NCBI GenBank assembly: GCA_021771035.1
Contig: JAETPU010000005.1
Span: 175,443 to 239,442 of the forward strand
Origin: Marvinbryantia formatexigens
GTDB lineage: Bacteria > Bacillota > Clostridia > Oscillospirales > Ruminococcaceae
Direction of reading: 5' to 3'
DNA: 64,000 nt
This document shows positions 8,734 through 18,108 of this stretch, piece after piece. Within the stretch, counting starts at the first letter, position 1. Every line of letters starts with the position of its first letter. The position numbers and the translations under genes are program-made. The notes beneath the pieces were generated by a model, which worked only from the letters and a program-made list of their open reading frames with translations, had not been told where the DNA came from and ran no database searches.

Positions 8734-9426
8734 ATGTCCACTGGAAAAATTCTTGTTGCTGATGATGACCGCAACATCTGCGAACTGCTGCGGCTCTATT
8801 TGGAGAAGGAGGGCTATTCGGTAGTCCTGGCCAACGACGGTGAGGAGGCCATGCTCCGTTTTTCGGCGGAGAACCCGGATTTGATCCTTCTGGACGTGAT
8901 GATGCCTAAGCTGGACGGCTGGCAGGTGTGCCGGGAAATCCGTAAAAAGTCCGACTGCCCCATCATCATGATCACCGCCAAGGGTGAAACCTTTGACAAG
9001 GTGCTGGGCCTGGAGCTGGGCGCAGACGATTATGTGGTCAAGCCCTTTGACTCCAAGGAGATTGTGGCGAGAATCAAAGCGGTGATGCGCCGTACGGGAA
9101 AATCCTCGTCGGAAAACAATATCAAAGAGGTTTCCTACGACAAGCTGGTGGTCAACATGACTAAATATGAGCTCAAGGTGGACGGCCGGGTGGTGGATAC
9201 CCCGCCCAAGGAGCTGGAGCTGCTGTTCCACCTGGCCAGCAACCCCAACCGGGTTTACACCCGGGATCAGCTTCTGGACGAGGTGTGGGGCTTTGAGTAT
9301 TACGGCGATTCCAGAACGGTGGATGTGCACATCAAGCGCCTGAGAGAAAAACTGGAGGGTGTTTCTGATAAGTGGGCCCTCAAGACGGTCTGGGGTGTGG
9401 GCTACAAGTTTGAATTGAAGGATTAA
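8734..9426 (+). CDS. OmpR/PhoB-family response regulator
   Basis: Protein of 230 residues. The receiver domain (1-120) has the acidic pair in ADDDRN, phospho-acceptor D54 in LLDVMMPKLDGW, the T in MITAKGE and the Lys of DYVVKPF. The C-terminal winged helix (~135-230) has the RDQLLDEVWG and DSRTVDVHIKRLREKL recognition region and ends with WGVGYKFE. Its histidine kinase follows after 149 bases and the HtrA gene comes next, suggesting a PhoPR- or envelope-stress-like system. GAGGAA precedes the start. Confidence 0.95.
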   Translation: MSTGKILVADDDRNICELLRLYLEKEGYSVVLANDGEEAMLRFSAENPDLILLDVMMPKLDGWQVCREIRKKSDCPIIMITAKGETFDKVLGLELGADDYVVKPFDSKEIVARIKAVMRRTGKSSSENNIKEVSYDKLVVNMTKYELKVDGRVVDTPPKELELLFHLASNPNRVYTRDQLLDEVWGFEYYGDSRTVDVHIKRLREKLEGVSDKWALKTVWGVGYKFELKD

Positions 9427-9575
9427 AGTGCCCGTGGAGCGGCGCGGCGGGCAAAGCTGAGAAGCCCTGGCTTTCTCAAACACGCCGCCGGTTCGGGACA
9501 ACATAATAAGGGTTTCGCGGGGCGTATTGGAGGAGCCAGCCTTCAAGCGCCCCTTTTTGTTGGAGGGAGAGTTTC

Positions 9576-11021
9576 TTGCAAAAGAGTTTATTTGCAAAGT
9601 ATTACACCATCTGTTCGGCTATTATCCTCATCTGCTTCACGTTTTTGGGCATCGTCTTTTTAACTTTTGCCGCCCAGTATTTTAAGCTGGATAAGCAGAA
9701 GCTGCTTCTGCGCAATACCCAGCAGGCGGTGGCGGTAACGGTGAACAACTACGAGATGAATTCCTACCGGCATATCAATTCTACGGTGGTGGATCTCTAT
9801 AAAATCTTTGGGGATTCCATCGACGCCACCATTTTTTTAACGGATCTGCAGGGGAAAACCCTGGCCTGCACTGAGGACGAAGCCTGCGTGCACCGAACCT
9901 ACACCGTTCCCCAGGATATTATGGACGAGACCATTTCCGGCAGCTATCGGGAATCCGGGCGCCTGGGCGGGATGTACAAGGGCCCCTACTACACAGTGGG
10001 CCTGCCGGTGGTGCTTTCCGACGGTACCACTGTGGGCGCCATCTTTGCTTCCACCTCGGCCCAGAGCTTGACGATGTTTTTGGTAGAAATCACCAATATG
10101 TTCATTGTCAGCGCCTTTGCCGCCATGATCATCGCCTTTGTACTGGTGTACTTTGTCACACGGCGCATGGTGACGCCGCTGCGCCGGATGGTGAATGCGG
10201 CGCAGAGCTTTTCCAAGGGGGATTTTACGGTGCGGGTGCCGGTGGAGGGCTACGATGAAATTGCCCAGCTGGCGGCGGCCTTTAACAACATGGCCATCGA
10301 TCTGGCCAACTGGGAATCCACCCAGCGGTCCTTTGTGGCCAATGTCTCCCATGAGCTCAAAACACCGATGACCACGATTGCCGGTTTTATTGACGGGATC
10401 CTGGACGGTACCATTTCCCAGGACCGGCAGCGGCATTATCTGGAGATTGTCTCCAATGAGGTCAAGCGGCTGTCCCGGCTGGTGCGCTCAATGCTGAATA
10501 TCGCCAAAATCGAGGCAGGGGAGATGAAGATAAGCCCCTCTCCGGTAAACATCCATGATATTGTCCTGAGCACCGTCTTCACCTTCGAGCAGAGCATCGA
10601 GGCCAAGCACCTGGATGTGCGGGGGCTGGAGAGTGAGAAGATGATGGTGCTGGCGGATGAGGACATGATCCACCAGGTGGTATATAATCTTTTGGATAAT
10701 GCCGTCAAATTCGTCAACGACGGGGGATATCTGGAGTTTGGTTACCGTATCCAGGGTGCGCTCACCTATGTGAGCATCAAAAATTCCGGCGAGGGAATTG
10801 CCGAAAATGAAATCCACAATGTGTTCGAGCGGTTTTATAAGACGGATAAATCCCGCAGCCTGGATAAAAAGGGCGTGGGGCTGGGGCTGTATATCGTCAA
10901 ATCCCTGATAAACCTGCACGGCGGTGACATAATAGTGAGGAGTGTGGAAGGGGAGTATACCCAGTTTGAATTCTCCCTGCCCACGGCGAAGAACAACAAG
11001 GCCAAGAAATCCGAAAAATAG
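9576..11021 (+). CDS. Sensor histidine kinase (HAMP, HisKA, HATPase_c)
   Basis: Membrane kinase of 481 residues, TTG start after GGAGGGA. TM1 ~11-33, an extracytoplasmic sensor of about 140 residues, TM2 ~173-194, HAMP ~195-247. The H-box NVSHELKTPMTTI puts the phosphorylated His at 259; the ATPase part shows the N-box (VVYNLLDNAVKF), F-box (VFERFYKTDKS) and G-box (GVGLGLYIVKSL). It phosphorylates the regulator just upstream. The sensor part includes a possible single-Cache/PAS-like fold (FLTDLQGKTLAC, AIFASTS); the signal is unknown. Confidence 0.93.
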   Translation: MQKSLFAKYYTICSAIILICFTFLGIVFLTFAAQYFKLDKQKLLLRNTQQAVAVTVNNYEMNSYRHINSTVVDLYKIFGDSIDATIFLTDLQGKTLACTEDEACVHRTYTVPQDIMDETISGSYRESGRLGGMYKGPYYTVGLPVVLSDGTTVGAIFASTSAQSLTMFLVEITNMFIVSAFAAMIIAFVLVYFVTRRMVTPLRRMVNAAQSFSKGDFTVRVPVEGYDEIAQLAAAFNNMAIDLANWESTQRSFVANVSHELKTPMTTIAGFIDGILDGTISQDRQRHYLEIVSNEVKRLSRLVRSMLNIAKIEAGEMKISPSPVNIHDIVLSTVFTFEQSIEAKHLDVRGLESEKMMVLADEDMIHQVVYNLLDNAVKFVNDGGYLEFGYRIQGALTYVSIKNSGEGIAENEIHNVFERFYKTDKSRSLDKKGVGLGLYIVKSLINLHGGDIIVRSVEGEYTQFEFSLPTAKNNKAKKSEK

Positions 11022-11196
11022 AATGTTTTGCAGTTTGCGAAAAAATCTTCAAATTGTTCATAAATCTTTGAAAGATGATAAAGTTTGGATGCGAAATTTA
11101 TGAAAGATCTTTATGAAGCGTTCAAGCGACTGTCACATTTCTATCGTAAGATAAAAACAGCAGCAAAAGAGAATTCCAATACAGGAGGTTTTCGTT

Positions 11197-12831
11197 ATGA
11201 TGGATTTTAATGGGCCCATGGATGAGCGCGATCAGAATAGAATGGATGAGACAGGTATCCCCTCTCAGGGGGACGGCACCTCTCAACCCGGTTCCAATGC
11301 CGGCTGGTCCACCTATGGCGCCGCTTCTCAGGAGGGACAGCAGGATACCGGTTCCCAGCAGACAGGCTGGACCGCACAGGATCATTCCCAGGACGCAGGA
11401 AGTACGGCCTCTGAGGCTCCCGGGCAGGATACACAGTATGGGGGCTGGAACGCTTCCGGGTATACGCAGCCTAATGCGCAGCCAGGCGCTCAGCCGGGCG
11501 GGGACTATAATTGGAAGTTCGAGGATTATGATGCAGCCGCAGGGCGCGGCAAGCCCCCCAAGCAGAAAAAACCAAAGACCCCGGGAAAAAACCGCGGCCT
11601 CAAGGTGTTCGCCGGAATTCTCGGCGGCGTGATGGCACTGGGCGTGCTTACCTTCTCTGGCTACGGCGTTTACAGCGCCTTCTTCCGCTCAGGTTCCCTG
11701 CAGGCAGGGGGCTCCAATTCCCAGCAGAGTTCCTCCAGTCAGGAGAACCTTCCCTCGCTGAATGTAGAGAGCACGCCGGAGTCGGAGACCTCCTCCGCTT
11801 CGGCGGACGGCAAGCTGACCGCCCGGGAGGTGGCTGCCAAGGTAAAGCCCTCTGTGGTAGGCGTGGTGCAGTACCAGTACGGTTCTTCCTCAATCGAGGC
11901 CTCCGGTGAGGGTTCTGGTATTATTATGACCTCGGACGGCTATATCATCACCAATGCCCATGTAATTTCCGGCGCTTCAGGAATCAAGGTGGTGCTCAAT
12001 AACGGCGAGGAATATGAGGCACGGGTTATCGGTTCTGATACCCGTACGGACCTGGCAGTCATCAAAATTGAAGCCAACAACCTGACCCCCGCGGAGTTCG
12101 GAGAATCCTCCAAGATGCAGGAAGGCGATATCGTTATGGCAATCGGCAATCCCGGCGGCCTGACCTTTGCCGGCAGCATCACCCAGGGCATTCTCTCCGG
12201 GGTAAACCGCCAGCTCTCCTCCAGCTATGGCACCACTTCCGTGTTGCAGACCGATGCCGCTATCAACCCCGGCAACTCCGGCGGCGCGCTGGTCAATGAG
12301 TACGGACAGGTTATCGGCATCAACTCCTCTAAAATTTCCGCCACGGATTATGAGGGGATCGGCTTTGCCATTCCCATTGACGACGCAAAGCCCATTGTGG
12401 ATGATTTAATCCAGAACGGGCGCGTCACCGGACGGGTTGTGCTGGGTGTGTATAACGCACAGTCCGTGGATGAGGTGGCCTCCCGCGTCTATGGAGTGCC
12501 CACCGGTGTGTTGGTTGGCGGAACGGATCCGGAGTCCGATTTAGCCCAGAAGGGTGTGATCACCGGCGATATTATCACTAAAATCAATAACACTGATGTG
12601 ACCTCCACCGCGGATATCTATACCGTGCTTCAGGATTTTGAGGTTGGCGATTCCGTAAAGCTGACGGTATTCCGCCGCACCAGCGGACAGTCCGATAAGA
12701 CCTTTGAGGTCACGGTTACCCTCATGGAGGATACCGGTGAAACCACAACCCAGTCCCAGCAGCAGGGCAGTCAGCGGGGTCAGAGCCAGAACGAAAGCGA
12801 GAGCGGAGGATGGTTTTCTTCCTTCCGTTAA
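11197..12831 (+). CDS. HtrA/DegP-like membrane-anchored serine protease
   Basis: Protein of 544 residues with ACAGGAGG site. Residues 1-130 are a low-complexity cytoplasmic tail rich in Q, G, S and T; one TM helix ~137-160; a Ser-rich linker; the trypsin-like protease ~205-400 with catalytic H255 (TNAHVI), D285 (RTDLAVIK) and S361 (NPGNSGGAL); then one PDZ domain ~405-510 and a Q/S-rich C-terminus. Family role: extracytoplasmic quality-control protease/chaperone. It sits 175 bases behind the two-component genes, whose regulator probably controls it. Terminator at 12865. Confidence 0.94.
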   Translation: MMDFNGPMDERDQNRMDETGIPSQGDGTSQPGSNAGWSTYGAASQEGQQDTGSQQTGWTAQDHSQDAGSTASEAPGQDTQYGGWNASGYTQPNAQPGAQPGGDYNWKFEDYDAAAGRGKPPKQKKPKTPGKNRGLKVFAGILGGVMALGVLTFSGYGVYSAFFRSGSLQAGGSNSQQSSSSQENLPSLNVESTPESETSSASADGKLTAREVAAKVKPSVVGVVQYQYGSSSIEASGEGSGIIMTSDGYIITNAHVISGASGIKVVLNNGEEYEARVIGSDTRTDLAVIKIEANNLTPAEFGESSKMQEGDIVMAIGNPGGLTFAGSITQGILSGVNRQLSSSYGTTSVLQTDAAINPGNSGGALVNEYGQVIGINSSKISATDYEGIGFAIPIDDAKPIVDDLIQNGRVTGRVVLGVYNAQSVDEVASRVYGVPTGVLVGGTDPESDLAQKGVITGDIITKINNTDVTSTADIYTVLQDFEVGDSVKLTVFRRTSGQSDKTFEVTVTLMEDTGETTTQSQQQGSQRGQSQNESESGGWFSSFR

Positions 12832-12864
12832 GCGAGCCCTTTCCCGCGGGAACTGCGATAGACA

Positions 12865-12903
12865 GCGAACTCCCAGAAGCGTGTTTCTGGGAGTTCGCTT
12901 TTT
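12865..12903 (+). terminator. Rho-independent terminator after htrA
   Basis: A 14-base perfect stem beginning GCGAACTCCCAGAA, five-base loop, T5. Confidence 0.93.
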
Positions 12904-12937
12904 GCCGTCCTGAGAGTGGGAAAATTTCAGTTATGTC

Positions 12938-13160
12938 AAAAAAACGGCAGCGGGCCGTCAAAAAACATAAGATGGCGTTACCGGCGCCAGCCTATTTACT
13001 GGCTTGCGGATGCGCCAGTATACGCGGTGAAAGGGAACAGGGTTTACAGTTATTCGTTCAGTACCAGCCTCGGCTGATTGAGTGCAAAAAACCGCCCCAA
13101 GGGGGGTGATACCCGAGAGGGGGAACGCCTCTTGGACGGCTCTTTCCCCCTTTTCTGACT
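12938..13160 (-). other. Structured gene-free region, possible minus-strand small RNA
   Basis: There is no credible gene, but several hairpins: TACTGGC/GCCAGTA, GGGTGATACCC-type stems and a G-run/C-run pairing around 13090-13150. On the minus strand ACGGC/GCCGT followed by seven T (12938-12958) looks like a weak terminator. No convincing promoter was found, so a transcript is only a possibility. Confidence 0.25.
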
Positions 13161-13289
13161 GCGCAGACCACAATTTGGAATTAGCTGCGGGGACGCCGGG
13201 ATGCGCTGAGCCTCTTCGTATCAGAATAGTTCGGCATCCTCGCAGCTTGCCAAACAGGCTGAGAACGGAAGGAAACGGCGGCCGGCCTC

Positions 13290-13318
13290 TTGACGTGGAG
13301 TCCCGGCAGGTCTATAAT
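13290..13318 (+). promoter_or_regulatory. Sigma-A promoter of the kdg operon
   Basis: TTGACG, 17-base spacer, TATAAT. It lies 72 bases before the LacI-type gene. The sequence just after it (GTACCGGTTTC...) may hold the regulator's own operator. Confidence 0.8.
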
Positions 13319-13389
13319 GAATAAAACGATGTGTACCGGTTTCTAAACAGAACCAGAAGAAGCCGGAATAGGGAATGGGAGGCTGTGGT

Positions 13390-14448
13390 ATGACCAAAGG
13401 TTTAACGATTTCTACCGTTGCCCAGATGGCGGGGGTCTCCAAAACCACGGTTTCCCGGTATCTCAACGGAAAATATGAGTTTATGTCCCCGCAGACCCGT
13501 CAGAGAATCCAGGATGTAATTCTCAAAACCGGCTATCAGCCCAACCACCTGGCCCAAAGCCTCAAGAGCCGCAGGAGTATGCTGGCGGGGCTTCTGGTAG
13601 CGGATATCGAGAGCCCGTTTTCCGCCGCTGCGGTGAAGGCTATCGGAGATGTGATCGGCCAGGCGGGCTATACGCTGATAACCGTGGACACGGGCGGGGA
13701 TCCCAAGCGGCAGCAGGAGGCGCTGGATTCCCTGGTTCAGCGGCAGGTGGATGGAATTATCGTCAATTCGGCGGCTGAGGAAACGCAGCAGCTGGGCCGG
13801 ATCCAGCACAGCGGCATCCCGGTGGTGCTGCTGGATCGGTTTGTGGGAGAACGCGGGTTTGACATCGGCTACTTGGAAAATGAGCGGCCTATCCAGGCGC
13901 TTTTAAGCCATCTGCGGGAGCAGGAGTATGGAAGAATTGCCCTGTTTGTGCAGGACTATGCCGCCGCGTCGCCCCGGTATCTGCGCTGGAAGGCGTTTCT
14001 GGATGCGACGGCCCGGCAGGGTGGCGGGGTGGGAGAAGCCCAGGTGTATGTGGTGGATCCTCAGCGCCAGGAAACGCTGGACAGCGCCCTGTGCCGCCTG
14101 ATGGTGCTCAGCCGCGGCGATCCCAAGCCCCCGGCTGTCATTGCCGCCAATGGGGTTACTCTCATGCATACGGTGAAATCCATCCGCAGTTTTGATATCC
14201 GGATGCCCTGGGATATCGGCCTGTGCGGCTATGACGACTGGGGCTGGATGACTCAGCTGGGGCTGGCTGGGCTGGTGGATGTGGGCCTGACGGCAGTGTC
14301 TCCCTCGGTGCATGAATTGGGAGAAAAAACCGCGCGTCTGCTTTTGGAGCGGATGGCAGGCTACACGGGAGAGCCCCGGGAAATTTGCATTGAAGCGCCG
14401 CTGGTGGTGCGGCGCAGTACCCTGAGGAAAGAAGAAGCAAATCGCTAA
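13390..14448 (+). CDS. LacI-family regulator, KdgR-like
   Basis: Protein of 352 residues; ATG at 13390 with GGGAGG. The LacI headpiece is residues 1-50 (TISTVAQMAGVSKTTVSRYL, then the hinge region RSRRSMLAGLLVADI); a periplasmic-binding-protein-like effector domain follows. The C-terminal YDDWGWMTQLGLAGL and VGLTAVSPSVHELG are typical of KdgR-type members that respond to 2-keto-3-deoxygluconate. The next two genes encode KDG kinase and KDPG aldolase, which fits exactly. Ligand is inferred. Confidence 0.9.
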   Translation: MTKGLTISTVAQMAGVSKTTVSRYLNGKYEFMSPQTRQRIQDVILKTGYQPNHLAQSLKSRRSMLAGLLVADIESPFSAAAVKAIGDVIGQAGYTLITVDTGGDPKRQQEALDSLVQRQVDGIIVNSAAEETQQLGRIQHSGIPVVLLDRFVGERGFDIGYLENERPIQALLSHLREQEYGRIALFVQDYAAASPRYLRWKAFLDATARQGGGVGEAQVYVVDPQRQETLDSALCRLMVLSRGDPKPPAVIAANGVTLMHTVKSIRSFDIRMPWDIGLCGYDDWGWMTQLGLAGLVDVGLTAVSPSVHELGEKTARLLLERMAGYTGEPREICIEAPLVVRRSTLRKEEANR

Positions 14449-14479
14449 TATTTCATAAAAACTGAGAGGATGTGGGTTT

Positions 14480-15427
14480 ATGGCACCGCAGGTCATGCTG
14501 GCAGGAGAACCAATGGGGCTTTTTATTGCCCAGGAGGAGGGCCCTCTGGAAAACGTGGGAAGCTACACCATGGCTGTGGCTGGAGCAGAGTTCAATGTGG
14601 CGGTTGGGCTCTCCCGGCTGGGGCATTCGGTGGGTTATCTGAGTAAGCTGGGGGAGGATCCCTTTGGAAAACGCATCGCCCATGTGATGGAAGAAAACGC
14701 CATCAGTTCCCCGTGGCTGAGCTATTCCAAGGAGCGCCCCACCGGATTTATGCTGAAAAACCGGGTGAGCCAGGGGGATCCTGAGATTTTTTATTTCCGC
14801 AAAAATTCCGCGGCGTCCACACTGTCGCCCCAGGATATTGGGGCCGTGGATTTTTCCGGCTGCAAGCTGGTCCACATGACGGGAATTCTTCCGGCTTTGA
14901 GCCAGACAGCCCGCCAGGCGGCCTTTTGTCTGATGAAAAAGGCCAGGGAAAGCGGCGTGCTCGTCTCCTTTGACCCCAACCTTCGCCCCCAGCTCTGGGA
15001 GAGCCGGGAAGTGATGGTTCAGGTACTCAACGAGCTGGCCTCTCAGGCGGATTTTGTCTTTCCGGGCGAGGCCGAGGGGGAAATCCTCATGGGCAGCCGG
15101 GATCCCAAGGCCATCAGCGAATTCTATCTGAACTTGGGGGCTAAAACCGTCATCACCAAGGTTGGCAGCCGGGGCGCCTATGCGGCCACGGCCCAGCGCC
15201 AGTTTATGGTGAAGGGCTTCCCGGTTCAGAAGGTGGTGGACACCGTGGGCGCAGGGGACGGATTTGCGGCCGGGGTTCTCAGCGGCGTTTTAGAGAACTG
15301 TGATTTGGAGGAATGTGTCCTGCGGGGAAATGCCGTGGGCGCCATCCAGGTGATGAGCCTCGGGGACAATGAAGGCCTGCCCACCCGGGAGCAGCTGGCG
15401 GCGTTTATGGGCCGCTCAGAGCTGTGA
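14480..15427 (+). CDS. kdgK: 2-keto-3-deoxygluconate kinase (PfkB/ribokinase family)
   Basis: Protein of 315 residues, phosphorylates KDG to KDPG in hexuronate/pectin catabolism. The N-terminal GEPMGLF and AGAEFNVAVGLSRLG motif binds substrate; the PfkB signature 2 DTVGAGDGFAAG near residue 255 carries the catalytic Asp and anion hole. The substrate-type assignment comes from the KdgK-like N-terminus and from lying between a KdgR-like regulator and KDPG aldolase. GAGAGGA precedes the start. Confidence 0.9.
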   Translation: MAPQVMLAGEPMGLFIAQEEGPLENVGSYTMAVAGAEFNVAVGLSRLGHSVGYLSKLGEDPFGKRIAHVMEENAISSPWLSYSKERPTGFMLKNRVSQGDPEIFYFRKNSAASTLSPQDIGAVDFSGCKLVHMTGILPALSQTARQAAFCLMKKARESGVLVSFDPNLRPQLWESREVMVQVLNELASQADFVFPGEAEGEILMGSRDPKAISEFYLNLGAKTVITKVGSRGAYAATAQRQFMVKGFPVQKVVDTVGAGDGFAAGVLSGVLENCDLEECVLRGNAVGAIQVMSLGDNEGLPTREQLAAFMGRSEL

Positions 15428-15484
15428 AAGACGGATCGGAATACGAATCTGACACGGAATTGTGACACAATGGAGGAGATTAAA

Positions 15485-16447
15485 ATGGGAGCAGTTACAG
15501 ATACTATTTTTGATGTGGGGCTCGTCCCCCTGATTGTCCTGGAGGACGCCCGGGACGCGGTGCCCTTTGCCAGAGCGCTGGTGGCGGGCGGCGTGCCCAT
15601 TGCAGAGGTTACCTTCCGTACGGATGCCGCCAGGCAGGTCATTGCCGATATGGCCCGCGAGGTGCCGGAAATTCTGGTGGGAGCGGGAACCGTCCATACA
15701 GTTGAGCAGGCCAAACAGGCGGTTGAGGCGGGCGCCAAATTTATTGTGACGCCGGGTTTTCATCCCCAGGTCATCCGTTGGTGCCAGGAAAACAGCATAG
15801 AGGTAATTCCGGGAACGGTGTCTCCTGCGGATTTGGAGCAGGCGCTGGAATTGGGACTTGAAAACTGCAAATTTTTCCCGGCTGCGGCCTATGGCGGGGT
15901 CAAAACCCTAAAGGCCTTGGCAGGACCCTATGCGCAGCTGAAATTTATGCCCACCGGCGGGGTCACTGAGGAGAATATGCTGGAATACCTCTCCTTAAAA
16001 AATGTGGGGGCTGTAGGCGGCAGCTTCATGGCGCCGTCAAATCTGGTGAAGGAGAAGCGCTGGGAGGAAATTACCGCCCTGTGCCGCCAGATGGTTCAGA
16101 AGGTACTGGGCTTCCGGCTATTGCATATCGGCATCAATACCTCCGGCGAGGCCGAGGCCGCGGCGGTTGCCGATAGTTTCGGCTCTATCTTTGGGCAGCC
16201 GGTCACCGAGCAGCCAAAGGCCTATTTTGCCGGGGAAATGGTGGAGGTTGTCAAGGGAGTGTCCCTGGGCGCCAAAGGGCACATCGCCGTAGGGACCCGG
16301 GATATCGCCAGGGCTGTTACCTATCTGAAACGCCAGGGTGTGGCGCTGGACGACTCCACCGCCCTCTATGACGCCAAGGGCTGCCTGAGCCTTATCTATC
16401 TCAAAGAGGAAATCGGCGGCTTTGCCGTTCATCTGCGGCAGCTGTAA
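15485..16447 (+). CDS. KDPG/KHG aldolase fused to a C-terminal VOC-like domain
   Basis: Protein of 320 residues, against about 205-215 for a plain Eda. Residues 1-205 are the class I aldolase: E in IAEVTFRT, VGAGTVHT, TPGF, Schiff-base Lys in CKFFPAAAYGG, and the PTGGV phosphate loop. It splits KDPG to pyruvate and glyceraldehyde-3-phosphate. Residues ~213-320 (GFRLLHIGIN, AKGHIAVGTRDIARAVTYLKRQG, GGFAVHLRQL) form one glyoxalase/VOC-type module of unknown role. Start at 15485 has GGAGG eight bases upstream; the ATG at 15470 does not. Last gene of the kdg operon. Confidence 0.9.
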   Translation: MGAVTDTIFDVGLVPLIVLEDARDAVPFARALVAGGVPIAEVTFRTDAARQVIADMAREVPEILVGAGTVHTVEQAKQAVEAGAKFIVTPGFHPQVIRWCQENSIEVIPGTVSPADLEQALELGLENCKFFPAAAYGGVKTLKALAGPYAQLKFMPTGGVTEENMLEYLSLKNVGAVGGSFMAPSNLVKEKRWEEITALCRQMVQKVLGFRLLHIGINTSGEAEAAAVADSFGSIFGQPVTEQPKAYFAGEMVEVVKGVSLGAKGHIAVGTRDIARAVTYLKRQGVALDDSTALYDAKGCLSLIYLKEEIGGFAVHLRQL

Positions 16448-16492
16448 GAGCTGGCCGGGCCAGGGATTTACGGCAGTACAATTTATCATACA

Positions 16493-16533
16493 GCGCCTTC
16501 CCCCTCAGATGTCACAGGGGAGAGGGCGCTTCT
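16493..16533 (+). terminator. Terminator-like hairpin after the kdg operon
   Basis: GCGCC..CCCC pairs with GGGG..GGGCGC with a small internal loop, followed by TTCTTA. Confidence 0.6.
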
Positions 16534-17035
16534 TACTTGCGGCGTTTAGGAAAACCGCAAGCACCAGCTCTGCCCGGGGAACGCCATAGCCGTATGGGCT
16601 GAGCCAAACATCGGCTGGGCGGACGGCGGCGTCAGAGAAGAGGAAAACGGTGTCCCGGTGATGGTCCGATCGATTTCCCTTCCGGTTGTTCAGATAGAAA
16701 AATCGGACTGTTCCCCTGGAAAACACCAGCTTTGCTGGGATAAACGGCGGATAGACGGCATAAAAATCGTCAAGCGGCTGGAAAATCCGTTGTTCTCAAA
16801 AAAACTTGGCTATAACTCCATATATGTGAAAACCGCGTTCAAATAAAGGCCGCTGGGAGTGGAGGAGGGTTCCGGCAGCTGGTGCAGCCTGTAAATCTGG
16901 CGTGTTTCTGGTGTCCTGCAGCGCCATTTGTCCCGATTGCCGCTCGTTTTTGGTTCGCAAAAGGACTCCCAAAATCGGATGAATTGTGAAGAAACTAAAA
17001 AAAATTGGAAAATTCCCCTCTTTTGCGGGGGTTCT
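16534..17035. other. Gene-free spacer before the uppS repeat units
   Basis: No frame with a ribosome site or a recognised family. Sequence composition falls toward A+T near 16790-17000. Nothing else seen. Confidence 0.4.
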
Positions 17036-17039
17036 GTGG

Positions 17040-17260
17040 TATAATATTCGCGTAGTACGCGAATGTGCAATCATCTAAGATGATTGGGAAGTTTCGCTTG
17101 CCGGTCAAACAGCGACCGGCATTCAGCTTACGCTGAACCGCGAAACGTCCCGGTACTCCTAGACTTTGTGGTACAATATTCGCGTGGAACGCGAAGATAC
17201 AATCATCTAAAGATGATATGGAAGTTTCCCTCACCGGCCCGAAGTACGGCCGGTGTTTGG
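17040..17260 (+). repeat. Two tandem promoter-hairpin units (type A), period 132 bp
   Basis: Unit 1 begins with TGG-TATAAT (17040-17045), unit 2 with TGG-TACAAT (17172-17177). Each -10 runs directly into an inverted repeat ATTCGCG..CGCGAA, then a second hairpin ATCATCT..AGATGAT. Unit 1 has an outer stem GTTTCGC / GCGAAAC enclosing GCCGGTC/GACCGGC and TTCAGC/GCTGAA hairpins. Unit 2 has CCGGCC/GGCCGG and TTTGG/CCAAA. The array ends about 130 bases before uppS and could serve as its promoter and leader. Confidence 0.8.
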
Positions 17261-17391
17261 TAAGGCCAAAGGGCAAAAGCCCTGTCATAATGTTTTTACG
17301 AGGCAGTTATCAGATTGTCTTTTTATTTTGTTCGTTGTCCGAAATAAGAAGGGGATCGGATTTTCATCTCCGAAAGGAAAGGTGGGCCATC

Positions 17392-18108
17392 ATGGCACAG
17401 CAGGAAAAACCGCAGGCACCGCAGCATATCGGAATTATTATGGACGGCAATGGCCGCTGGGCGAAAAAACGGATGCTGCCCCGCAGCGCAGGCCATGTCC
17501 AGGGGGCAAAAACGCTGCGCACCATTGCGGAATATGCCCGGGATCGGGGCGTAAAGTATTTGACGGTCTATGCGTTTTCAACTGAAAATTGGAGCCGCCC
17601 CAAGGAGGAAGTGGATTCCCTGATGGATTTGCTCCGCAAATATCTCAGAGATATGCTCAAGGAACCTACAAACCATGTCAATACCAGGTTTATCGGGGAT
17701 AAAACCGCTTTTTCCCCGGAAATCCGAGAATTGATTGACAAGGTGGAAAACCTCATTGACCCTGAGGCCAAGATGGTGCTGCAGGTGGCGCTCAATTACG
17801 GCGGCAGGGATGAATTGGTAAAATCCGTGCGCAGGATTGCGCAGCGGGTACAGCAGGGGCAGCTTTCCTGGGACGCCATTGACGAGCAGACCATTTCCGA
17901 AGAATTGTATACGGCCTCAGTTCCGGATCCGGATTTGATTATCCGGCCCAGCGGGGAATACCGGACCTCTAATTTTTTGCTGTGGCAGTCGGCATATTCG
18001 GAATATGTCTTTATGGACGGCCTGCTTTGGCCGGATTTTAAGCCCTCCGATTTGGATGCGGCAATTGAGGAATACGCGGGTAGAAACAGACGGTTTGGGG
18101 GAATTTGA
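17392..18108 (+). CDS. uppS: Isoprenyl (undecaprenyl) diphosphate synthase
   Basis: Protein of 238 residues; adds eight isopentenyl units to farnesyl diphosphate to make the lipid carrier for peptidoglycan. The cis-prenyltransferase signature IGIIMDGNGRWAKKR lies at residues ~14-28 (catalytic Asp in MDGN); later YAFSTENWSRP, ALNYGGRDE, and IRPSGEYRTSNFLLWQSAYSE. Start at 17392 gives the usual length; the frame extends upstream into repeat DNA. First gene of uppS-cdsA-dxr-rseP. Confidence 0.96.
   Translation: MAQQEKPQAPQHIGIIMDGNGRWAKKRMLPRSAGHVQGAKTLRTIAEYARDRGVKYLTVYAFSTENWSRPKEEVDSLMDLLRKYLRDMLKEPTNHVNTRFIGDKTAFSPEIRELIDKVENLIDPEAKMVLQVALNYGGRDELVKSVRRIAQRVQQGQLSWDAIDEQTISEELYTASVPDPDLIIRPSGEYRTSNFLLWQSAYSEYVFMDGLLWPDFKPSDLDAAIEEYAGRNRRFGGI

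Noticed and set aside
17040..17260. CRISPR array
   Set aside because: Units are contiguous copies of over 100 bp with internal hairpins; there are no unique spacers and no cas genes in the window.
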